This document shows positions 4,975 through 5,011 of a stretch of 5,011 nt of DNA, piece by piece. The DNA lies in contig JAEUIX010000001.1 in the NCBI GenBank assembly GCA_016794945.1, forward strand, positions 1 through 5,011. The letters run 5' to 3'. This DNA is from Phycisphaerae bacterium (GTDB taxonomy: Bacteria; Planctomycetota; Phycisphaerae; Phycisphaerales; UBA1924). Every line of letters starts with the position of its first letter. Positions within the stretch are counted from its first letter, which is position 1. The translations under genes and the position numbers were made by a program. Below the pieces are notes generated by a model that saw nothing but the letters and a program-made list of their open reading frames with translations, was not told where the DNA came from and ran no database searches.

Positions 4975-4998
4975 GCGCCCCCGGCGCGCCGCTATGCT
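4970..4998 (+). promoter_or_regulatory. candidate promoter for a gene starting at the right edge
   Basis: TATGCT at 4993-4998 is a fair -10 hexamer. TTCGTG at 4970-4975, 17 bases upstream, is a weak -35 and overlaps the T-run of the preceding terminator. The transcript would begin about at base 5005. Confidence 0.3.
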
Positions 4999-5004
4999 CG
5001 GCGG

Positions 5005-5011
5005 ATGAACG
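5005..5011 (+). CDS. possible start of a downstream gene (partial, cut by window end)
   Basis: ATG AAC G at the last seven bases lies 6 bases after a -10-like TATGCT, compatible with a leaderless or near-leaderless transcript. GGCGG just before the ATG (5000-5004) is too close to act as a normal ribosome binding site. Only two codons are visible, so the product cannot be named. Confidence 0.3.

Overview
The window is high-GC bacterial DNA with densely packed short genes. It looks like a planctomycete, probably of the Phycisphaerae type. This is inferred from the first gene, a secreted protein ending in a PEP-CTERM-like tail of the 'PTPG + small hydrophobic stretch + RRRR' kind common in that phylum. 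A single-RRM, glycine-rich RNA-binding protein and a lineage-looking orphan lipoprotein fit the same picture. No taxon can be fixed from the sequence alone.

Layout: (1) 88-1077 (+) is a 329-residue exported protein with a signal peptide and a C-terminal sorting tail, closed by a strong intrinsic terminator at 1127-1160. (2) 1230-3332 on the minus strand is a run of four genes read right to left: a small TPR protein (3332-3003), RecX (2942-2196), a putative lipoprotein (2179-1634) and a single-domain rhodanese (1637-1230). Gaps are 60 and 16 bases, and the last pair overlaps by 4 bases (GTGA), so they probably form one transcription unit. (3) 3424-4320 (+), divergent from that unit across about 91 bases, is a complete NAD-dependent 3-hydroxybutyryl-CoA dehydrogenase with all expected catalytic residues. 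(4) 4501-4914 (+) is an RRM protein with an RGG/glycine tail. It sits behind a leader of about 110 bases and is followed by a strong terminator at 4945-4971. (5) At the right edge a -10-like hexamer and an ATG at 5005 suggest the first codons of another gene.

The genes do not form one pathway. The dehydrogenase belongs to fatty-acid or butyrate/PHB-type CoA metabolism. RecX belongs to control of RecA, but recA is not in the window. The rhodanese is a sulfur or redox carrier of unknown partner. The RRM protein is a probable RNA chaperone. I found no CRISPR array, tRNA, rRNA, insertion sequence or phage gene. This reads as an ordinary chromosomal region. The points most worth a second look are the leader of the RRM gene (a 24-codon open frame whose stop overlaps the GTG start, and a promoter interleaved with the upstream terminator) and the orphan lipoprotein inside the recX cluster.
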